Positions 22,974-31,517 of a DNA stretch of 36,305 bases are shown here, piece after piece; position 1 is the stretch's first letter; every line of letters begins with the position of its first letter. The position numbers and the translations under genes are program-made. Under the pieces are notes generated by a model. It ran no database searches, was not told where the DNA came from, and saw only the letters and a program-made list of their open reading frames with translations. Source of the stretch: Chloroflexota bacterium (GTDB lineage: Bacteria; Chloroflexota; Anaerolineae; Anaerolineales; Villigracilaceae); assembly GCA_029782225.1 (NCBI GenBank), contig JAKOVF010000100.1, positions 1 to 36,305 of the forward strand, read 5' to 3'.

Positions 22974-24526
22974 TGGATCTCCTCAAGCGCATCCTCCAAA
23001 TCTTCAACAGCAACGCCCACTCTGACTTCGCCAATTCTAACAGGCAATACAAAACGGATCACGCCCTCCGATTTCTTTTTGTCCACGCGCATGGCACGGA
23101 TGATCTCAGCGCGCGGGATTTCCTTTGGAAGCTGGACCGGCAGGCCAAGGCCATGCAAAGTGGTCGTGATCTCTTTGGCGAGTCCTTTTTCGGCAATGCC
23201 TATATGCTCGGCAAGTTGGGCCTCAAGACACAGGCCAATCGCTATCGCTTCGCCGTGCAAAAGCTGGAAGCCTGACGCAATTTCAACGCCGTGACCAATC
23301 GTATGTCCAAGATTGAGCGCGGCACGGATATTTTTCTCGAAGGGGTCCTGCTCGATGATATTGATCTTCACTGCGATCGCGCGGTGGATGACTTCGTTAA
23401 GATGTTTATGGACCTCGTCCCATCCAGATTGGATGAGGCGATAGAGTTCCGGATCGGCAATGATGCCATGTTTGATGACCTCCGCCATACCGGCGATCAT
23501 TTCGCGCTGCGGCAGCGTGGACAGAAAGCCAGAATCAACAAGCACCAGCTTGGGGTCATGAAAAGCACCGACGAGATTTTTCCCTTCGGGCAAATCAAAT
23601 CCTGTTTTGCCGCCAAGCGACGAATCGACCATTGCAAGTAAAGTCGTTGGCACCCCTACCCAATCAATGCCGCGCATGAACGTGGACGCGGCAAAGCCAG
23701 CCAGGTCACCCGTCACACCGCCGCCGAGAGCAACGACGGTGCTATTACGGTCAAGCCCTGCATCCAACATTCCGCGCCAGAGCGACATGACCGTGTCTAT
23801 ATTTTTCGATCTTTCCCCGGCAGGAAATGTAATCAAATGCGCGTTGAAGTCAGCAGCTTCCAGGCTTTCAAGCGTCCGTGCGCCGTAAAGGTTTACTACA
23901 TTTTCATCCGCGATCACAGCGACAGGATTTCCGAGTCCGCGTTCGTACATCAGCTTTCCTAGATCATCGAGTCCGCTCGGGCGCACAATTACATGGTAAG
24001 CATCTCCGCGCGACGTGTGCACACATAGCAGTCCAAGCTTTTGCTGGATCTCAGAAACCAGTTGCTCAGGCGTCTTGCGTTCCGAATTGATCTTTATCTC
24101 GAAGGAGTCATAATGACTTTTCCGCCGTGCCAACAATTCATCTAACTTGACTTTCAAATTTCCTGCGAGCAACGGGCGCTGAATGTTGTGGGAGGCAAGT
24201 CTTTCAGCCAGGGTGAACGCGTCCGCGCGGAGGAGGACGACTCTTCCGCAGGATTCCGCCCGCTGACGATTCGACTCACGCAACAGCGCCCCGCCTCCCA
24301 ACGCCACGATAGATGGTTCCGTTTCACAGGCTTGAACCAACGCCTGCGCTTCGACATCGCGAAACACGACCTCACCTTCAGCCATGAGATCCGGAATCGT
24401 TCGTCCGCCGATGCGCTCGATTTCTGCATCGAGATCGAGGAAGGGCATATCCAGTTTCTTTGCCAGGAGTTGACCTGTCGTTGTTTTTCCCGCGCCCGGC
24501 GGGCCGTAGAGGAAGATGTGATTCAT
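22970..24526 (-). CDS. aroKB: Fused shikimate kinase - 3-dehydroquinate synthase
   Basis: 518 residues from ATG 24526 ([16 protein letters not shown]); the frame is open 16 codons further up but this enters a repeat. Domain 1 (1-165) is shikimate kinase: Walker A GPPGAGKT (8-15), FLDLDAEIE (D31, D33) and VALGGGALL. Domain 2 (about 182-518) is dehydroquinate synthase: [63 protein letters not shown] and [11 protein letters not shown]. The fusion joins two non-consecutive pathway steps (second and fifth). Key residues look intact in both parts. A repeat element of ~150 bases separates it from aroC. Confidence 0.95.
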   Translation of the reverse strand: MNHIFLYGPPGAGKTTTGQLLAKKLDMPFLDLDAEIERIGGRTIPDLMAEGEVVFRDVEAQALVQACETEPSIVALGGGALLRESNRQRAESCGRVVLLRADAFTLAERLASHNIQRPLLAGNLKVKLDELLARRKSHYDSFEIKINSERKTPEQLVSEIQQKLGLLCVHTSRGDAYHVIVRPSGLDDLGKLMYERGLGNPVAVIADENVVNLYGARTLESLEAADFNAHLITFPAGERSKNIDTVMSLWRGMLDAGLDRNSTVVALGGGVTGDLAGFAASTFMRGIDWVGVPTTLLAMVDSSLGGKTGFDLPEGKNLVGAFHDPKLVLVDSGFLSTLPQREMIAGMAEVIKHGIIADPELYRLIQSGWDEVHKHLNEVIHRAIAVKINIIEQDPFEKNIRAALNLGHTIGHGVEIASGFQLLHGEAIAIGLCLEAQLAEHIGIAEKGLAKEITTTLHGLGLPVQLPKEIPRAEIIRAMRVDKKKSEGVIRFVLPVRIGEVRVGVAVEDLEDALEEIQ

Positions 24527-24537
24527 AAACTTAATTT

Positions 24538-24688
24538 CCGTCAGTGCGAGGAGCGCAGCGACGAAGCAGTCCACCGTTTAGTAAAGCAGGTCAAATTGAG
24601 GGCATTCACTGTTCAAACTGAGACTGCTTCGGGCGGCGCTTCGACTACGTTACACTCCGTTCAGCGCGAAGTACCCTCGCAATGACGG
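24538..24688. repeat. Interspersed inverted-repeat element with a second repeat nested inside
   Basis: Left arm ccgtcagtgcgagg...gacgaagcagtc (24538-24571) is matched in reverse by gactgcttcggg (24622-24633) and ccctcgcaatgacgg (24674-24688), with one mismatch in the outer arms. Within the right arm lies a 40-base insertion (24634-24673, gcttcgactacg...cagcgcgaag) related to the CTGAGCG-type family. It fills the 166-base aroC-aroKB gap. Confidence 0.75.
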
Positions 24689-24692
24689 TAAA

Positions 24693-25895
24693 CTACTCCC
24701 AAAATACATGGGGAACATTATCCATCTGCAAATCTTCGAGCGTGGCTTTACGAAGGGATTTGAAGCGCGGTTTCATTTCATTGATCGAGTCTCCACCGAG
24801 CTTTTCGATCAACGCATCTGCCAGCACAAAAGCGACCATAGACTCCAGAATTGGTACTGCTCGAGGAACGGGACAAAAATCCGAGCGTTCGTATTTGGTG
24901 GGCGATTCTTCGCCGGTCCCCAGATCAACGGTTTGCTGAGGCGTGAGTGTAGTGGCAATTGGCTTCATCGCGGCGCGGAGGACGATCGGTTGTCCATTGG
25001 AGATCCCCCCTTCGATGCCGCCGGCGCGGTTCGTGTGACGAGCAATGAGTGACCCTTCGGCTGCGCTCAGGGCAGGCTTGTGACGAGTTTCGAGGGTGAT
25101 CGCGTCCTGGACTTTTGTTCCGGGCAAACGAGCATTCACAAATGCATCGCCGACTTCGACGCCTTTGATGGCTTGCATAGACATAACCGCCATGGCAAGT
25201 TTGGCTTCGAGGCGCTTGTCCCATTGAGCAAAGCTGCCTAAGCCAACGGGAACATTCAACGCAACGACTTCAAGCACACCGCCCAGAGTGTTTTTGCCGT
25301 GGATGGTCTTTTCGATTTCGTCCCTCATTTTTGAAGCGAATGATTCAACTGGGCAACGCACATCGGATTCTTCAGCGCGGATGAAGCGTTCTTCATAAGG
25401 CATATCGCCCAAATCTGCGATAACTTCGCCAATCGAAGCGACATATCCGCCGACGATAATCCCAAACTGAGAAAGAAAGTACTTGCACACTGCACCAGCC
25501 GCGACTCGCATGGTCGTTTCTCTGGCCGAGGCACGTTCCAGTGCCAGGCGCAAATCCTTGTAGCCATATTTCACTGCACCTGTTAAATCCGCGTGGCCGG
25601 GACGCGGCGCGGTCATCGGCTCTATGGCTTTGCCCTTCCATTTGACATGATCATCATTTTGAACGCGCAGGGCAATCGGTGCGCCGGTCGTTTCACCTGC
25701 CATGACGCCGCCGAGAACTTGAACAGTGTCCTTTTCAATCTTCATACGACCGCCGGAGCCGTATCCTTTTTGGCGTCGGGCAAGTTCCCTGTCAATGATC
25801 TCGGGCGAGAGAGATAGGCCAGCGGGAATCCCCTCGAGGATGGCTGTGAGTGAGGGACCATGGGATTCACCGGCGGTGAGGAAGCGGAGGGACAT
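24693..25895 (-). CDS. aroC: Chorismate synthase
   Basis: 400 residues from ATG 25895 (MSLRFLTAGESHGPSLTAIL, the conserved N-terminus); the frame stays open upstream through a repeat and the end of aroE, so that is not coding. Further signatures: RQKGYGSGGRMKIEKDTVQV, SARETTMRVAAGAV and RAPRPGHADL-type region (TAPRPGHADLTGAVKYG). It makes chorismate from EPSP using reduced FMN. Between the catalytic body and TNRAGGIEGGISNGQPIVL there is an in-frame PALSAAEGS segment, encoded by an interspersed repeat (25052-25073) in a loop. Confidence 0.96.
   Translation of the reverse strand: MSLRFLTAGESHGPSLTAILEGIPAGLSLSPEIIDRELARRQKGYGSGGRMKIEKDTVQVLGGVMAGETTGAPIALRVQNDDHVKWKGKAIEPMTAPRPGHADLTGAVKYGYKDLRLALERASARETTMRVAAGAVCKYFLSQFGIIVGGYVASIGEVIADLGDMPYEERFIRAEESDVRCPVESFASKMRDEIEKTIHGKNTLGGVLEVVALNVPVGLGSFAQWDKRLEAKLAMAVMSMQAIKGVEVGDAFVNARLPGTKVQDAITLETRHKPALSAAEGSLIARHTNRAGGIEGGISNGQPIVLRAAMKPIATTLTPQQTVDLGTGEESPTKYERSDFCPVPRAVPILESMVAFVLADALIEKLGGDSINEMKPRFKSLRKATLEDLQMDNVPHVFWE
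25052..25073. repeat. Repeat-derived in-frame insertion in aroC
   Basis: acccttcggctgcgctcagg reads on the minus strand as the codons for LSAAEG within PALSAAEGS. The same CTGAGCG..GAAGGGT core occurs at the trpC and galK ends. Confidence 0.75.
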
Positions 25896-25929
25896 GTTTT
25901 GTTTGGTTCCTGTTAATGTAGTTTGTGAG

Positions 25930-25972
25930 CGGTAATTGGCAAGTAGTGATTGGACACTAGCGATTAGAGACC
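25930..25972. repeat. Low-complexity interspersed repeat across the aroE stop
   Basis: Quasi-repeats of a 7-8-base theme on the minus strand (CTAATCGCTAG, CCAATCACTAC, CCAATTACCG). The aroE stop (TAG, 25957-25959) lies within it and the aroE C-terminus VSNR is coded by it. Confidence 0.55.
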
Positions 25973-26808
25973 AGATGTTGGTTAACCGATGCGAACATAG
26001 TTTCACGAGGAGCGAGACATCCAGTCCACAGCTCAAAAGCAAGGGCTGCTTGTGTGACGAGCATACCAAGGCCAGTGGTGGCAGGAAGCCCCTGAGCCTC
26101 CGCGTCTCTCACAAGCTTAGTTTTCCCTGGATTGTAGATCAAATCATAAACCACGGCGCGAGGCGGGAAGGGTATATTCTCAGGCCAGGGAGATTCGTCA
26201 ACGTTGGGCGACATGCCGACCGGGGTAGTGTTGACGATAAGTGCGATATTCGATGAATCGATCTTCGAGAGGAGAGTACTTGTAATTCGCAAGTTGTAAT
26301 TCGTGAAGGAGGAGGCCAGTTGCTGAGCTTGCTCAATTCGACGGGCGGCGAGGGTGACATCCCAGCCATTCGTGAGCAGGGCATAAACAACCGCACGAGC
26401 AGCACCGCCAGATCCCAAAACCAGTGCCGAGTGGTGAGCGACGAGTGATGAGTCTTCGAGAAAATGATTGAGGTCTGCGATAAAGCCGAAAACGTCCGTG
26501 TTGTGGCCAAGGAGCTTGCTATCGCGGAGATAAACTGTATTTACCGCACCGATGGCCCCGGCCATAGGGGTAAACTCATCAAGGAATTGAATGACGTTTT
26601 GCTTATGAGGGATAGTAACGTTGAGTCCATGGATTCGACCCGTGCGAACGGAGGTTAGCAAATCCTTCAAAGCTAGCATATCATCAGGCGCGATGGGAAA
26701 GAGGGAATAATCACCTTCCAGGCCACAGGAACGAAACGCGGCGTTATGGATCTGTGGTGAAAGGCTGTGCGCAAGGGGATAACCGATGAGGCCGAGGTGA
26801 TAACGCAT
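25957..26808 (-). CDS. aroE: Shikimate dehydrogenase
   Basis: 283 residues. Substrate-binding and catalytic motifs: GLIGYPLAHSLSPQIHNAAF, NVTIPHK (catalytic K69), GAVNTV, GHNTDVFGF (D105) and NADP-binding LVLGSGGAARAV; near the end, NTTPVGM and GLGMLVTQAALAFELWTG. It reduces 3-dehydroshikimate to shikimate. Two segments, DSSLVAHHSA (119-129) and FTNYNLRITST (168-178), look foreign to the family and are coded by short-period repeats (26422-26454 and 26275-26307). The gene starts five bases after the aroA stop. Confidence 0.95.
   Translation of the reverse strand: MRYHLGLIGYPLAHSLSPQIHNAAFRSCGLEGDYSLFPIAPDDMLALKDLLTSVRTGRIHGLNVTIPHKQNVIQFLDEFTPMAGAIGAVNTVYLRDSKLLGHNTDVFGFIADLNHFLEDSSLVAHHSALVLGSGGAARAVVYALLTNGWDVTLAARRIEQAQQLASSFTNYNLRITSTLLSKIDSSNIALIVNTTPVGMSPNVDESPWPENIPFPPRAVVYDLIYNPGKTKLVRDAEAQGLPATTGLGMLVTQAALAFELWTGCLAPRETMFASVNQHLVSNR
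26275..26307. repeat. Short-period repeat inside aroE
   Basis: gtaattcgcaagttgtaatt and its continuation are near-copies of an (a)attcg/taattcg unit, coding in-frame for FTNYNLRITST. Confidence 0.55.
26422..26454. repeat. Short-period repeat inside aroE, second site
   Basis: On the minus strand ACTCATCACTCGTCGCTCAC then CACTCGGCAC: a 7-base theme (CTCATCA/CTCGTCG/CTCACCA/CTCGGCA) coding for SLVAHHSA just before the Rossmann glycine motif. Confidence 0.6.
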
Positions 26809-26813
26809 AAATT

Positions 26814-28127
26814 TTATGGTCGGCTTCCATCGTCGCCGGGGACGACGACTGGAGCAGGATAATGAAGAGTTTCCAAAACTTCAAAGAAATCGGGGAAAGT
26901 CTTGGATACACAGGATGGATTTTCAATCGCGATCCCATCTACGCGTAGGCCGATGAGGGAGAACGCCATTGCCATGCGGTGATCGTTGTAGGTTTGGATG
27001 GTTGCAGCCTTGATCTCCTGACATGGATAGATCGTCATGCCATCTTCATGTTCTTCCACATGGACACCGAGTCGGGCAAGTTCAGTGCATGTTGCATGGA
27101 CGCGGTCCGTTTCTTTGACGCGGGCGGAGGCGATGCCGCGAATCCACGTGGGCGTGGATGCAAAAGGGGCAAGGGCCGCCAGCGTCTGGGCAGTATCAGC
27201 AATGTCGCGCATATCTACATCGATGCCTGTGAGTGTTTCTGTGCCTGTGACTTCGATAAAGTTCTCCCCTTCTGTGATCTGACAACCCATGTTTTGCAGG
27301 ACATCGAGAAAGGCGATATCACCTTGTTTTGACCTGCGGGAAATGTTCTCCACACGGACCGACCCGCCGCAGATGGCTGGCGCGGCGAAGAAGTAGGAGG
27401 CCGCGGATGCGTCGGATTCAATTTGGTAAGTGGTAAGTGGCAAATAGGAGGAGGGTGCAATCGTGAAGCAACCGTACTCAGCACGTTTGACCTGGATGGC
27501 GAAATCGCGCATGATGGCAATGGTCATATCTACAAAGAGTTTGGAGTTGAGGTCAGTGGTGACTTCGATTTCCATGGGAGATCTCGCGTAGGGAGCAACC
27601 ATCAGCAGCGCGGAAAGAAATTGAGAAGAAATATTGCCAGTGATTTGTGTTTTCCCCCCTGGGAGGCCAGAGGCGGTGATCTTGATGGGAAGGCAAATGG
27701 AAGGGTGAAGAGGTTGTATGTTTGAGCCAAGTTGGGTGAGGGAGTGAACGAGGTCGCCGATGGGGCGTTCACGCATTCGGGCATCACCGTCGAGGACGAA
27801 TTCGCCGTTTCCGAGGGTGAGAAACGCGGAGAGGAAACGCGCGGCTGTCCCTGCATTGCCGATGAAGAGACTCGCTTCCTTTGCGGGGATTCTTCCGCCC
27901 AGGCCGGTGACGGTCATTTCATGATTTTCTTCGTCAAGGCGAATATCGAAGCCAAGGATCTGCAGGGCCTTGGCAAAATATCGTGAGTCGTCTGAGAAAA
28001 GGGCGTTCGTGAGGCGCGTGGTTCCATCCGCCAGAGATGCGATGAGCAAAGCGCGATTGGTCAGCGATTTGGAGCCGGGGACGTGGACCGTGGCGTGGAG
28101 GGGATGCAGGATGGGAGTGATTTGCAT
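26814..28127 (-). CDS. aroA: 3-phosphoshikimate 1-carboxyvinyltransferase (EPSP synthase)
   Basis: 437 residues. VPGSKSLTNRALLIASLADG (PEP/shikimate-binding signature), GNAGTAARFLSAFL, RMRERPIGDLVHSL, SSQFLSALLM, DASAASYFFAA, RVKETDRVHATCTEL and YNDHRMAMAFSLIGL are all present. It makes EPSP from shikimate-3-phosphate and PEP. The segment SSYLPLTTYQIE (about 224-236) contains a repeat-encoded insertion (27424-27447). The C-terminus (PAPVVVPGDDGSRP) is coded by a cgtcgccggggacgacgac palindromic element (26830-26850) and probably replaces the native end. Confidence 0.96.
   Translation of the reverse strand: MQITPILHPLHATVHVPGSKSLTNRALLIASLADGTTRLTNALFSDDSRYFAKALQILGFDIRLDEENHEMTVTGLGGRIPAKEASLFIGNAGTAARFLSAFLTLGNGEFVLDGDARMRERPIGDLVHSLTQLGSNIQPLHPSICLPIKITASGLPGGKTQITGNISSQFLSALLMVAPYARSPMEIEVTTDLNSKLFVDMTIAIMRDFAIQVKRAEYGCFTIAPSSYLPLTTYQIESDASAASYFFAAPAICGGSVRVENISRRSKQGDIAFLDVLQNMGCQITEGENFIEVTGTETLTGIDVDMRDIADTAQTLAALAPFASTPTWIRGIASARVKETDRVHATCTELARLGVHVEEHEDGMTIYPCQEIKAATIQTYNDHRMAMAFSLIGLRVDGIAIENPSCVSKTFPDFFEVLETLHYPAPVVVPGDDGSRP
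26828..26852. repeat. GC-rich palindromic element at the aroA 3' end
   Basis: ccatcgtcgccggggacgac then gactgg is self-complementary around ccgg. It codes for VVVPGDDG of AroA in the frame that ends a few codons later. Confidence 0.45.
27424..27447. repeat. Short-period repeat inside aroA
   Basis: tggtaag-tggtaag-tggcaaa: three copies of a 7-base unit (the third with one change), coding in-frame on the minus strand for YLPLTTY. Confidence 0.6.
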
Positions 28128-28135
28128 TTTGGGAG

Positions 28136-28172
28136 CAGTTATCAGTGATCAGTTTTCTGTAATCAGTTGTTG
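28136..28172. repeat. Short-period repeat at the tyrA stop and tyrA-aroA gap
   Basis: On the minus strand CAACTGATTACAGAAAACTG then ATCACTGATAACTG: near-copies of an (AA)CTGAT(T/C)A unit. The tyrA C-terminus QQLITEN and its stop are coded by it. Confidence 0.55.
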
Positions 28173-29015
28173 GTAGACGGCGCGGGATTGGGTGAGGAGG
28201 TTTTCGAGTTGGTGGAAGTCTTCGTTTTGCAATGCAGATTCCATCTGGTTGAGAGAGTCTCGAAAATTTTGGATTGAGTTCAGGATGTTTTCACGATTCG
28301 ACTTCAAGATATCCATCATCATGTGAGAATGTGTTCCTGCTAAACGGCTGGTTGAGCGGAAGCCTGATCCGATCAGAGGAGCAAAGTCTGAGCAGGTTGA
28401 ATGCGCGAGGGCGGAAGAAAGAAGAAACGGCAAGTGACTTGTCGTCGCAAGGATACGGTCATGGTCTTCAGCAGTCATTTCGATCGGATGTGAGCCGATG
28501 CCTGAAATGACCTGCCCAACAGCAGACTTTGCTCGCCGGCTTGTCCGCTTCAAAGGCGTGACTACGAACGGGGCCTCTTGAAACAAATTTGCTTCTGCGT
28601 TTTCCAGGCCAAGTTTTTCCTTGCCGCAGATGGGATGTCCGCCGATTGGATCGAAGCGTTCTGGCAAATCAGACATGGCTTCGACTATATCTCTTTTGGT
28701 GGAACCCAGATCCATGACGATGCAAGGGTTGGGCATAAGAGATGGCAATTGCTGAACGAGATTTATGATGGCCCTAACAGGAGCTGCGAGGATGAGCAGG
28801 TCTGCTTGAGGGAGGAGTTTAGCGGTATCGCTATCAGCGGAGTCAACAATTCCTTTGGAAAGAGCAAGCCTGAGTGTTGGAGGATGCGGGTCAAATCCGA
28901 TCAGGCGTGAACAATGTCCTTTTAATGCGAGCGCCATCGAGCCACCCATGAGCCCCAATCCAAAAATTGCGACTGTTGAATCCTGCAGCGAAAAGCCATC
29001 CTCCATGTCTACCAT
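28149..29015 (-). CDS. tyrA: Prephenate dehydrogenase
   Basis: 288 residues. NAD-binding start [19 protein letters not shown], then [31 protein letters not shown] and [15 protein letters not shown], the core motifs of TyrA. It oxidises and decarboxylates prephenate towards tyrosine. No chorismate mutase or ACT domain is attached; the mutase is a separate gene two places upstream. The ATG at 29015 overlaps the aroF stop (ATGGTAG); the second ATG at 29006 is an equal choice. The last ~7 residues come from a repeat. Confidence 0.94.
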   Translation of the reverse strand: MVDMEDGFSLQDSTVAIFGLGLMGGSMALALKGHCSRLIGFDPHPPTLRLALSKGIVDSADSDTAKLLPQADLLILAAPVRAIINLVQQLPSLMPNPCIVMDLGSTKRDIVEAMSDLPERFDPIGGHPICGKEKLGLENAEANLFQEAPFVVTPLKRTSRRAKSAVGQVISGIGSHPIEMTAEDHDRILATTSHLPFLLSSALAHSTCSDFAPLIGSGFRSTSRLAGTHSHMMMDILKSNRENILNSIQNFRDSLNQMESALQNEDFHQLENLLTQSRAVYQQLITEN

Positions 29016-30055
29016 CCTACGGCCACGGGCTTCTTGATGGGAGCGATGCTGCGTCCCATGGCTTCTGCAATGGCCCTGACCTGCTTCACCATATCCGCGA
29101 ATTTTTCGGGTCTGAGAGATTGTTTACCATCAGAGACTGCGTGCGCCGGATCGTGATGCACTTCGACAATGAGACCGTCCGCGCCGGCGGCGATCGCGGC
29201 ACGTGCAACCGCAGTGACGTAATCGGCGTGACCTGTGGCATGCGAAGGATCAAGAATGACAGGGAGGTGTGTGAGGTTTTTGAGAACGGGAATCGCGTTG
29301 ATGTCAGTTGTGTTGCGTGTGGCAGTCTCAAAGGTGCGGATGCCGCGCTCGCACAAGATGACCTGCTTGTTGCCGCCTGCCAGAATGTATTCAGCCGACA
29401 TGAGCAGTTCTTCGATGGTGGCCGAGAGCCCACGCTTGAGCAAAACACTTTTGCGGGTTTCACCCAGTGCCCGCAGGAGGTTGAAGTTCTGCATGTTGCG
29501 CGCGCCGACCTGGAAAACGTCCACATATTTCAACATCAGGTCAAGCTGAGTCTGCGACATGATCTCGACTACGATGGGCATGCCTGTCTCTTCACGCGCC
29601 TCGGCCAGATACTCAAGTCCCTCTTCGCCAAGGCCCTGGAAGGAATACGGTGAAGTGCGCGGTTTGAAGACGCCACCGCGCAAGGCATTCGCTCCCGCCT
29701 CACGGACGGCCTGTGCAGTTTCAAGAATTTGCGAACGCGACTCCACAGAGCACGGACCAGCAATGAGGACAATCTCATTGGCGCCAATCTGAAAACCGTC
29801 GAGAGGAAAGATGGAGTTCTCTGGATGAAACTGCCGTGAGGCAAGCTTGAACGGCTGGGTGATGCGCTTGACCACTTCGACTCCATCGAGGCCTTCGAAG
29901 CGTTCGGTGGGAATGCTGTGGGCTTCGCCGACTGCGCCGATGACAGTGGCTTCGACTCCCTGTGAGAGATGGACGTTCAGTCCAGCTTCCTTGATGTGCT
30001 GGATGACGTGCTCGATCTGTTCCGGCGTGGCATTGGGTTTCATGATGATCATCAT
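29009..30055 (-). CDS. aroF: 3-deoxy-7-phosphoheptulonate (DAHP) synthase, type I-beta with N-terminal ferredoxin-like domain
   Basis: 348 residues from ATG 30055 ([20 protein letters not shown]), with GAGGAG just upstream; the frame is open further left into aroH but without support. The first ~70 residues are a ferredoxin-like regulatory domain, as in the Thermotoga enzyme. The catalytic barrel has [55 protein letters not shown] and DPSHATGH. It condenses PEP and erythrose-4-phosphate, the first shikimate step. In Thermotoga the added domain mediates inhibition by Tyr/Phe, in line with the Phe/Tyr leader ahead of this operon. Confidence 0.94.
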   Translation of the reverse strand: MMIIMKPNATPEQIEHVIQHIKEAGLNVHLSQGVEATVIGAVGEAHSIPTERFEGLDGVEVVKRITQPFKLASRQFHPENSIFPLDGFQIGANEIVLIAGPCSVESRSQILETAQAVREAGANALRGGVFKPRTSPYSFQGLGEEGLEYLAEAREETGMPIVVEIMSQTQLDLMLKYVDVFQVGARNMQNFNLLRALGETRKSVLLKRGLSATIEELLMSAEYILAGGNKQVILCERGIRTFETATRNTTDINAIPVLKNLTHLPVILDPSHATGHADYVTAVARAAIAAGADGLIVEVHHDPAHAVSDGKQSLRPEKFADMVKQVRAIAEAMGRSIAPIKKPVAVGW

Positions 30056-30105
30056 TGTTGCTTCTCCTCTGACCATGGATCTATTCTTTGTGTGTCTCTC
30101 GCTGC

Positions 30106-30477
30106 TTATTGTGCAGCAACCAAATCGGGTCTTAGTTTCACCGCATCGCGCAAGTACACGTGAGTGATTCCATTTTGCGGCGTTGCCGTGTTCCAATGGA
30201 CCAGTACCCGAATCACTCTGGGCAGACTACCTGGCACAGGAATTTCGCGCCCACAAAGCATTGGGACGAGGTCCCAGCCCATTTGACGCGCTGCCTGCGC
30301 AGGGAAAGTCGATGCGAGATCGTCGGTCACAGTGAATACGGCACTGGCGATATCTTCAGGTTTCATTCCTTCATTCTCTTCGAGAATTGCATCCAGCAGC
30401 TCGTGCGTCGCTTGAAGGATCAATTCAGGCTCGTCCGCGGCGACAGTCGTTGCACCGCGAATTCCACGGATTGCCAT
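30106..30477 (-). CDS. aroH: Chorismate mutase, AroH class
   Basis: 123 residues, the size of the monofunctional trimeric enzyme. R7 (IRGIRGATT), C75, E78 (CGREIPV), R90 (VIRVLVHWN) and Y108 (HVYLRDA) fall at the same numbers as the Bacillus subtilis active-site residues. It converts chorismate to prephenate. AAGGAG precedes the ATG. It is the first gene after the leader/terminator and is 50 bases ahead of aroF. Confidence 0.96.
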   Translation of the reverse strand: MAIRGIRGATTVAADEPELILQATHELLDAILEENEGMKPEDIASAVFTVTDDLASTFPAQAARQMGWDLVPMLCGREIPVPGSLPRVIRVLVHWNTATPQNGITHVYLRDAVKLRPDLVAAQ

Positions 30478-30528
30478 TGTTCGCTCCTTTGTGGCCTCAC
30501 TCCCAGGTGCCGAGGGCGGAGCGAGGGG

Positions 30529-30560
30529 AAATAAAAAAGAGCGGGACCGTGTGGTCTCGC
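30529..30560 (-). terminator. Intrinsic terminator in the aro leader (attenuator)
   Basis: Minus strand: stem GCGAGACC / GGTCCCGC (8 bp, one G-T pair), loop ACAC, followed by TCTTTTTTAT. It sits between a promoter plus leader peptide and aroH, 51 bases before the aroH start. Confidence 0.85.
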
Positions 30561-30592
30561 CCTTGCGTGAACAGATTTCTTTCTCTGTCTAC

Positions 30593-30670
30593 TTAAGCGC
30601 CACCAACGGCAACCGATCTGCGGAGGCCGTAAAAGTAATACGCAAAGTAAAAGCGGACAGAAGATAACAT
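30593..30670 (-). CDS. Phe/Tyr-rich leader peptide of the aro operon
   Basis: 25 codons, from ATG 30670 to TAA 30593-30595. The peptide begins MLSSVR and continues FYFAYYFYG, so seven of eight consecutive codons (30629-30652) are Phe or Tyr, then GLRRS to the end. The promoter -10 box ends 10 bases before the ATG, so the message is almost leaderless. An intrinsic terminator follows at 30529-30560. This is the layout of pheA/pheST-type attenuators: stalling at Phe or Tyr codons would prevent terminator formation. It is too short for routine annotation. The antiterminator pairing is not resolved by eye; GGTTGCC (30606-30612) can partly pair with the terminator's first arm. Confidence 0.75.
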   Translation of the reverse strand: MLSSVRFYFAYYFYGLRRSVAVGGA

Positions 30671-30680
30671 GTTGGGCGCT

Positions 30681-30709
30681 ATTCTATGCGTGTCACTCGA
30701 ATGCGTCAA
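30681..30709 (-). promoter_or_regulatory. Promoter of the aro operon
   Basis: Minus strand: TTGACG (30709-30704), 17-base spacer, TAGAAT (30686-30681); predicted start near 30674. The trpA stop is 38 bases upstream of the -35 box. Confidence 0.75.
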
Positions 30710-30727
30710 GAGGCAATTTGTTGACGC
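30703..30727. promoter_or_regulatory. Inverted repeat overlapping the -35 box, candidate operator
   Basis: gcgtcaa and ttgacgc (7 bp, perfect) around gaggcaatttg (11 bases). One arm contains the -35 box, so a dimeric regulator bound here would cover the promoter. Confidence 0.45.
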
Positions 30728-30746
30728 TCTACGGCTTGATGTAGAT

Positions 30747-31517
30747 TTACGTCAAAGCGCTTCGGAACTCCGCCGCGAATTGCTTCGCCGTTTCTACAGG
30801 ATTCTCACTACCTCCAATCGTCTTCACACACGCCGAACCAACAATCACTCCATCGGCCAGCGCGCCGACCTGTTTCGCTTGCTGCGGCGTACTAATCCCA
30901 AATCCCACGCACACTGGCACAGACGTATGCTCCCGCACGCGTGCAATCAAATCACCCAGATTTTTTGAAAGAGCTTTGCGCTCTCCTGTCACGCCTGTGA
31001 CAGAGACGAGATAGAGAAATCCCCTTGCGTTTCGCGCAATCATTTCCATGCGTTCGTTGGGGGTGGTGGGTGCCAGCATTTGAATCAAAGGCAAATCGTG
31101 AACGATGGATTGAAATTCATCTGCCTCCTCCCTCGGCAAATCAGGGATGATAAATCCATCGGCGCCTGCCTCCGCTGCATCACAGACGAATCTTTCCAGG
31201 CCATACGCGAGCACCGGGTTGTAATAGCCCATGAGGATCAACGGGATGGCCACGCCGCGCCTCCGTAGTTCTGCGACCGCCACCAGCGACTTCTTCACCG
31301 TGATTCCCTTTTCAAGCGCAACCTGTGTTGCTTTTTGAATGACAGGGCCATCCGCAAGGGGGTCAGAGAAGGACAGCCCAACTTCGATCAAGTCCGCGCC
31401 GTTTTGGGCAAGAGCTTCGATTACGTCAATGGACGTAGCCAAATCAGGATAGCCCAGGGGAAAATAGGGCATGAAGATTGGTTTGTTTTTGAAGGCATTG
31501 ACAATTCTGTTCATCAT
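30747..31517 (-). CDS. trpA: Tryptophan synthase alpha chain
   Basis: 256 residues from ATG 31517 ([12 protein letters not shown]), one base overlapping the stop of the previous gene. PYFPLGYPDLATSIDVI, LIEVGLSFSDPLADGPVIQ (catalytic E45 and D56), LMGYYNPVLAYGLERF, GFIIPDLPREE and GFGISTPQQAKQV are typical. It cleaves indole-3-glycerol phosphate to indole and glyceraldehyde-3-phosphate and works with TrpB. It is the last gene of the trp cluster; no terminator is seen after it, so the trp transcript may run into the aro leader. Confidence 0.96.
   Translation of the reverse strand: MMNRIVNAFKNKPIFMPYFPLGYPDLATSIDVIEALAQNGADLIEVGLSFSDPLADGPVIQKATQVALEKGITVKKSLVAVAELRRRGVAIPLILMGYYNPVLAYGLERFVCDAAEAGADGFIIPDLPREEADEFQSIVHDLPLIQMLAPTTPNERMEMIARNARGFLYLVSVTGVTGERKALSKNLGDLIARVREHTSVPVCVGFGISTPQQAKQVGALADGVIVGSACVKTIGGSENPVETAKQFAAEFRSALT

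Noticed and set aside
30507..30521. gtgccgagggcg at the aro leader matches the 3' end of the tRNA-Met (a possible second att site)
   Set aside because: The match is only about 12 bases, in GC-rich sequence, on the core side of the island with no integrase-related context; chance similarity is more likely.
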